From Duganella sp. sic0402 (GTDB lineage: Bacteria; Pseudomonadota; Gammaproteobacteria; Burkholderiales; Burkholderiaceae_D), in the NCBI RefSeq assembly GCF_019219065.1, contig NZ_JAHUWK010000004.1:186001-250000 (forward strand): DNA of 64,000 nucleotides, written 5' to 3'. Under the pieces are notes generated by a model that was not told where the DNA came from, ran no database searches, and was given only the letters and a program-made list of their open reading frames with translations. Each line of letters starts with the position of its first letter. The stretch's first letter is position 1. Made by a program: the position numbers and the translations under genes. This document shows, in pieces, positions 60,964-64,000 of this stretch.

Positions 60964-61433
60964 CGGCGCCGGTGTGGGATCTGGCCCGGCTCAATTACGA
61001 ACCGATGCAAGCCTCGGATCTGCAGGAGGTGTACGCGCTGGAGCAGAGTGTGTATCCGCATCCCTGGAGCATGGCCAATTTTACCGATTCGCTCAATAGC
61101 GCATATCAGGCCTGGGTGCTGCGCGAACCCGATGGCACGCTGCTCGGCTATTTTTTGCTGATGGCGATAGTCGATGAGGCGCACCTGCTGAATGTCGCGG
61201 TGGCGGCGGAGAAGCAGGGGCAGGGCTTGGGGCGGTTCTTGCTGAATCAGTCGGTGGCCTGTGCACGCGGGTTGGGCATGGAGTCGGTGCTGCTGGAAGT
61301 CCGGCCATCGAACACGCGCGCGCTGCATATTTATGAGCGCTATGGATTTAAACAGATTGGCCGGCGCAAAGGGTACTACCCGGCCGCCAACCAGCAACGC
61401 GAGGACGCGATCGTTATGCGGTTCGGTTTATGA
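60960..61433 (+). CDS. rimI: Ribosomal protein S18-alanine N-acetyltransferase
   Basis: 157 residues, GNAT fold. YALEQSVYPHPWSMANFTDSLNSAYQAWVL is the RimI N-terminal substrate motif, and LLNVAVAAEKQGQGLGRFLLNQSVACARG is the acetyl-CoA loop (QGQGLG), followed by LEVRPSNTRALHIYERYGFKQIGRRKGYYP. It acetylates the N-terminal alanine of ribosomal protein S18. It overlaps tsaB and the following gene by four bases each. In enterobacteria rimI follows holD; here the next gene begins with a HolD-like segment. Confidence 0.94.
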   Translation: MTAPVWDLARLNYEPMQASDLQEVYALEQSVYPHPWSMANFTDSLNSAYQAWVLREPDGTLLGYFLLMAIVDEAHLLNVAVAAEKQGQGLGRFLLNQSVACARGLGMESVLLEVRPSNTRALHIYERYGFKQIGRRKGYYPAANQQREDAIVMRFGL

Positions 61434-62500
61434 GTCAGTCGTCGGTACGCAGCAACGCTTTCCTGCAGGAGATGGGGATAGGCGTGCAATGGAAATTGCG
61501 CGACGCTCCGCAGGAGGATGGTTTTGCCGCAGCCGTGCAGGCGCTGGCCGATGGCGAGGTGCTGGCGGATGAGGCGCCTGCCGCGCCGGTCGCTGTAGCG
61601 CCGCAACCCGCCGCCGCAGAGCCGGCACAGCCGGCAGCGCCCGCAGTCGCCCCAGCCGCGCCGGTGCGTCCAGCGCCGTCGCCCGTGGCCGCACCGGTTG
61701 CTGCGCCGGACGAGGCATCGACTGCATGGTTTGACGATGCCCCCATGCCAGCGCCTACCGCAGCCCCCGTGCCGCGCCCAGCGCCAGCCCCGGCGCAGCG
61801 CCCAGCACAAGCGTCAGCACCATCGCGCCCTGCGCCACGCGGAGCCATTCCCGCCGATGTCGAGCCAGCCGATGAAGACACCTCCTGGTTCGATGACGCG
61901 CCAATGCCGCCAGCCGCCGCGCCAACCCGCGCACTGCCAGTCAGCGAGGAGGCCATCGCCGAGATGGATTGGCCAGCGCTGCAAGCTGCCGTATCCTCGT
62001 GCACCCGCTGCACGCTGTGCGAAACCCGCCGTGCCGCCGTCAACGGCCGTGGTGCGGAAAACGCCCGCTGGATCGCCTTGGCAGGCGTACCGTCGCAACA
62101 GGACGAGCAAGACGCACAAGCCGTCAGCGGCGAAGCCGGCCAGCTGCTGAACAATATGCTGAAAGCCATCGAGCTGAAGCCGGAGTCCGACGTCTACATC
62201 ACCAACGTGGTCAAATGCCGCCCGCCAGAACGCCATCCGGCCGGCGAAGAAGTCATCGCCTGCCGTCCATTCCTGGAGCGCGAACTGGCGCTGAGCGGCG
62301 CCACCATGGCCATCACCTTCGGCCAGTTCGCCGCCCGGGGCCTGATGATGGGCCCCGCCGCGCGCGGCAAGGTGATGCATTACGGCGCCAACAAGCTGCC
62401 AGTGGTCGCCACCTACCACCCGGACGACCTGCTGGCCAAGCCGGAAGACAAAGCCAAAGCCTGGGCCGACCTGTGCCTGGCGAAAGCCAGCCATGCCTGA
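61430..62500 (+). CDS. Family-4-like uracil-DNA glycosylase with psi-like N-terminus and long Pro/Ala linker
   Basis: 356 residues. The C-terminal domain (about 175-356) is the 4Fe-4S uracil-DNA glycosylase fold: CTRCTLC (191-197), SGEAGQLLNNMLKAIEL, YITNVVKCRPPERHPAGEEVIACRPFLERELAL, and ATYHPDDLL near the end. Where family 4 has GExPGxxE, this protein reads LAGVPSQQDE, so motif 1 is altered. Residues 9-27 (NAFLQEMGIGVQWKLRDAP) resemble the chi-binding N-terminus of polymerase III psi. The region between is a Pro/Ala linker holding two near-identical WFDDAPMP motifs (100-107 and 153-160). It overlaps rimI by four bases and the next gene by eight. Confidence 0.83.
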   Translation: MSQSSVRSNAFLQEMGIGVQWKLRDAPQEDGFAAAVQALADGEVLADEAPAAPVAVAPQPAAAEPAQPAAPAVAPAAPVRPAPSPVAAPVAAPDEASTAWFDDAPMPAPTAAPVPRPAPAPAQRPAQASAPSRPAPRGAIPADVEPADEDTSWFDDAPMPPAAAPTRALPVSEEAIAEMDWPALQAAVSSCTRCTLCETRRAAVNGRGAENARWIALAGVPSQQDEQDAQAVSGEAGQLLNNMLKAIELKPESDVYITNVVKCRPPERHPAGEEVIACRPFLERELALSGATMAITFGQFAARGLMMGPAARGKVMHYGANKLPVVATYHPDDLLAKPEDKAKAWADLCLAKASHA

Positions 62501-63431
62501 GCCGCTGCCCGGCGGCTATCAAGCCCTGTTTGAAAGCCGCTGGCCGCACCTGACCCATCCCCATGTGCGCGCGCTGGCCTGGTTGCTGGACGCGCCGGAT
62601 CTGCTGGACCCCGACGCGCCGCACTGGCAGGGCCGCATTGCCTCGCTGGGCCCGATGTCGCCGGCTATCGCCGACTGGCTGGCCGCCTTGCAGCGCGACC
62701 CCTCGCCACTGCAAGCGGCGCTCGGCGACAAGCACTACTCGCGCCTCGGCCTGTACGCTGAAAAACTGCTGGCCTTCTACTTTGCCGAGCATGGCCGACT
62801 GTATGCACACGGCCTGCAAGTCCGCGCCGGCCGCACCGATACCATCGGCGAATTCGATTTCCTGCTGCGCGAAGGCGAGCAATTGGTCCATATCGAATTC
62901 GCCACCAAGTTCTACCTGCTGGACAATGCCGACGGCTTCAATGGCCTGATCGGCCCCAATCTGGCCGACACGCTGGGCGTCAAGATGCGCAAGATATTCG
63001 ACAAGCAGCTGTCACTGTCGCAGCATCCGGCCGCGCAGGCGCTTGTGCCGCAGCCCATCGTCCGCGCGCAGGCACTGGTCAAGGGCTGGCTGTTCTATCC
63101 GGACGGCGTACCGCTGATGCCGGGCATCTCGCAGCAGCATTGCCATGGCTTCTGGATGACGCAGGCGCAGGCCGCCGCCAGCCTGACGGAAGGCGACTAC
63201 GCCATCATGCCGCGCCTGCAATGGCTGGCGCCGCTCAGGCTGGCGGCAGGCGAGGGAATGGGCCGCGCGTCGCTGCTGGAAGCGCTGCGCGGGCAGACGT
63301 CGCCGGTGATGATTGCGGCGCTACAGAAAAACGGAGCATGGCTGGTGGAGCAGAGCAGGGGCTTCGTGGTTCCGGATGGCTGGCGGGAGCAAGCCGCGCA
63401 GCGCCGCCAGGACGGGGCGCTGCCGGCGTAA
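62493..63431 (+). CDS. DUF1853 family protein, nuclease-like
   Basis: 312 residues, DUF1853: FESRWPHLTHPHVRALAWLLDAPDLL at the N-terminus, YAEKLLAFYFAEHGRLYAHGLQVRAGRTDTIGEFDFLLREGEQLVHIEFATKFYLL near 87-142, and GWLFYPDGVPLMPGISQQHCHGFW. The GEFDFLL...HIEFATKFYL arrangement, an Asp followed by Glu-x-x-x-Lys, recalls the PD-(D/E)XK nuclease fold, consistent with how the family is sometimes classed. It overlaps the glycosylase gene by 8 bases, so it closes the tsaB operon. Its role is unknown; association with a DNA repair gene suggests nucleic-acid work. Confidence 0.85.
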   Translation: MPEPLPGGYQALFESRWPHLTHPHVRALAWLLDAPDLLDPDAPHWQGRIASLGPMSPAIADWLAALQRDPSPLQAALGDKHYSRLGLYAEKLLAFYFAEHGRLYAHGLQVRAGRTDTIGEFDFLLREGEQLVHIEFATKFYLLDNADGFNGLIGPNLADTLGVKMRKIFDKQLSLSQHPAAQALVPQPIVRAQALVKGWLFYPDGVPLMPGISQQHCHGFWMTQAQAAASLTEGDYAIMPRLQWLAPLRLAAGEGMGRASLLEALRGQTSPVMIAALQKNGAWLVEQSRGFVVPDGWREQAAQRRQDGALPA

Positions 63432-63435
63432 AGAC

Positions 63436-64000
63436 TTAGTGTTTGGCTTCGCCGATCAGCGCGACTGAATCGAACTCGCGCTGGTTTTGCTTGTGGCGGC
63501 GCAGGATGTACAACATGGTGCCAGCCAGGAACAGGCCGAACAGCAGAATGATGATGTCCAGGTTCAGGTGCATGCGCAGCATCAGCGAGTACACCGCCAG
63601 CATGGTCAGAATCGACAGGTTCTCATTGAAGTTCTGCACCGCGATCGAATGGCCAGCGCTCATCAGCACGTGGCCGCGGTGTTGCAGCAAGGCGTTCATC
63701 GGCACCAGGAAGAAGCCGCCGAGCAGGCCGACCAGGATCAGCAGGGGATAGGCCAGCGTTACCGAATTCACCAGCGTCATCAGCATCACGATGACACCCA
63801 TGGCGATGCCGACCGGGATGACCGTCAGCGACTTGCGCAGTGTGATGCTGCGTGCCGAAATAATCGCGCCGACCGCCACGCCAATCGCTACCACACCCAC
63901 CAGGCTGGTCGATTGTTCGTAAGTCAGGTGCAGCTTGCGGTTGGCCCATTCCAGCACGATGAATTGCAGCGTTTGCGCCGCGCCCCAGAACAAGGTGGTC
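63436..64000 (-). CDS. lplT: Lysophospholipid transporter LplT (C-terminal part)
   Basis: The last 188 codons of an MFS transporter, open at the window edge, so the start lies outside. LplT flips lysophospholipids inward for reacylation. Family stretches are TLFWGAAQTLQFIVLEWANRKLHLTYEQSTSLVGVVAIGVAVGAIISA, then LVGLLGGFFLVPMNALLQHRGHVLMSAGHSIAVQNFNENLSIL, which is the LplT signature, and the end LRRHKQNQREFDSVALIGEAKH. It converges with the DUF1853 gene with a 4-base gap. Confidence 0.92.
   Translation of the reverse strand, partial: TTLFWGAAQTLQFIVLEWANRKLHLTYEQSTSLVGVVAIGVAVGAIISARSITLRKSLTVIPVGIAMGVIVMLMTLVNSVTLAYPLLILVGLLGGFFLVPMNALLQHRGHVLMSAGHSIAVQNFNENLSILTMLAVYSLMLRMHLNLDIIILLFGLFLAGTMLYILRRHKQNQREFDSVALIGEAKH

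Overview
The window is about 62-65% GC, has very few gaps, and carries a gene set typical of a beta-proteobacterium of the Oxalobacteraceae type (Massilia / Duganella / Janthinobacterium relatives). The clues are an alanine/lysine/proline-rich histone H1-like protein, DUF1501/DUF1800 pairs, many c-di-GMP and chemotaxis proteins, TetR/MarR/LysR regulators, and lplT, tsaB, rimI and fabI of Burkholderiales character. The genus is my inference from protein character and no search was run. I see no rRNA, tRNA, CRISPR array, phage or insertion sequence. The window opens inside ppx and closes inside lplT.

Layout: (1) 1-3.0 kb: ppx end, a periplasmic solute-binding protein and a HAMP-PAS membrane sensor with no output domain and no ordinary start codon. 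(2) 3.1-9.0 kb: H1-like protein, OlsB-like acyltransferase, then fdhD, a Cys-type formate dehydrogenase-like molybdoenzyme and a small winged-helix protein. (3) 9.1-15.7 kb: a SnoaL-like protein with its TetR regulator behind a perfect operator, a PAS-GGDEF-EAL protein, a DUF1800/DUF1501 secreted pair, a DUF1801 protein and a small HTH protein. (4) 15.9-28.8 kb: a selenium/sulfur-histidine region. An ABC importer of the PhnCDE superfamily, whose binding protein I place in the putative selenate subfamily, faces egtD-egtB. Then come a chemoreceptor, leuA with a hidden leucine leader peptide, a SnoaL-like protein, and selD facing an EgtB/SenA paralogue. (5) 28.9-40.7 kb: amidohydrolase, chemoreceptor-glycosyltransferase-ynfA, malic enzyme, gdhA and its probable LysR regulator, an MFS-MarR operon and a CPA2 antiporter. 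(6) 40.7-54.2 kb: a three-gene ECF sigma operon, a low-GC secreted protein, a DUF5694 protein facing a phosphocholine phospholipase C, a hydrolase, rhlE, fabI, mltD and DUF1415/1289/1993 proteins. (7) 54.3-64 kb: a large HAMP-PAS-GGDEF-EAL protein, an orphan IorB-like molybdoenzyme, a thioredoxin-like protein, and the tsaB-rimI-udg-DUF1853 operon facing lplT.

Most interesting points: egtD/egtB, selD, an EgtB/SenA paralogue and a putative selenium-oxyanion importer lie within 13 kb, which points to ergothioneine and selenoneine-like chemistry. The selD-linked paralogue has lost all three histidines that bind iron in EgtB. A 28-codon, CTA-rich, apparently leaderless leader peptide precedes leuA. 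The family-4 uracil-DNA glycosylase carries an N-terminal segment resembling the chi-binding peptide of DNA polymerase III psi, a repeated WFDDAPMP motif, and an altered motif 1. Several genes have a -10 box ending 5-7 nt before the ATG, suggesting leaderless transcripts.
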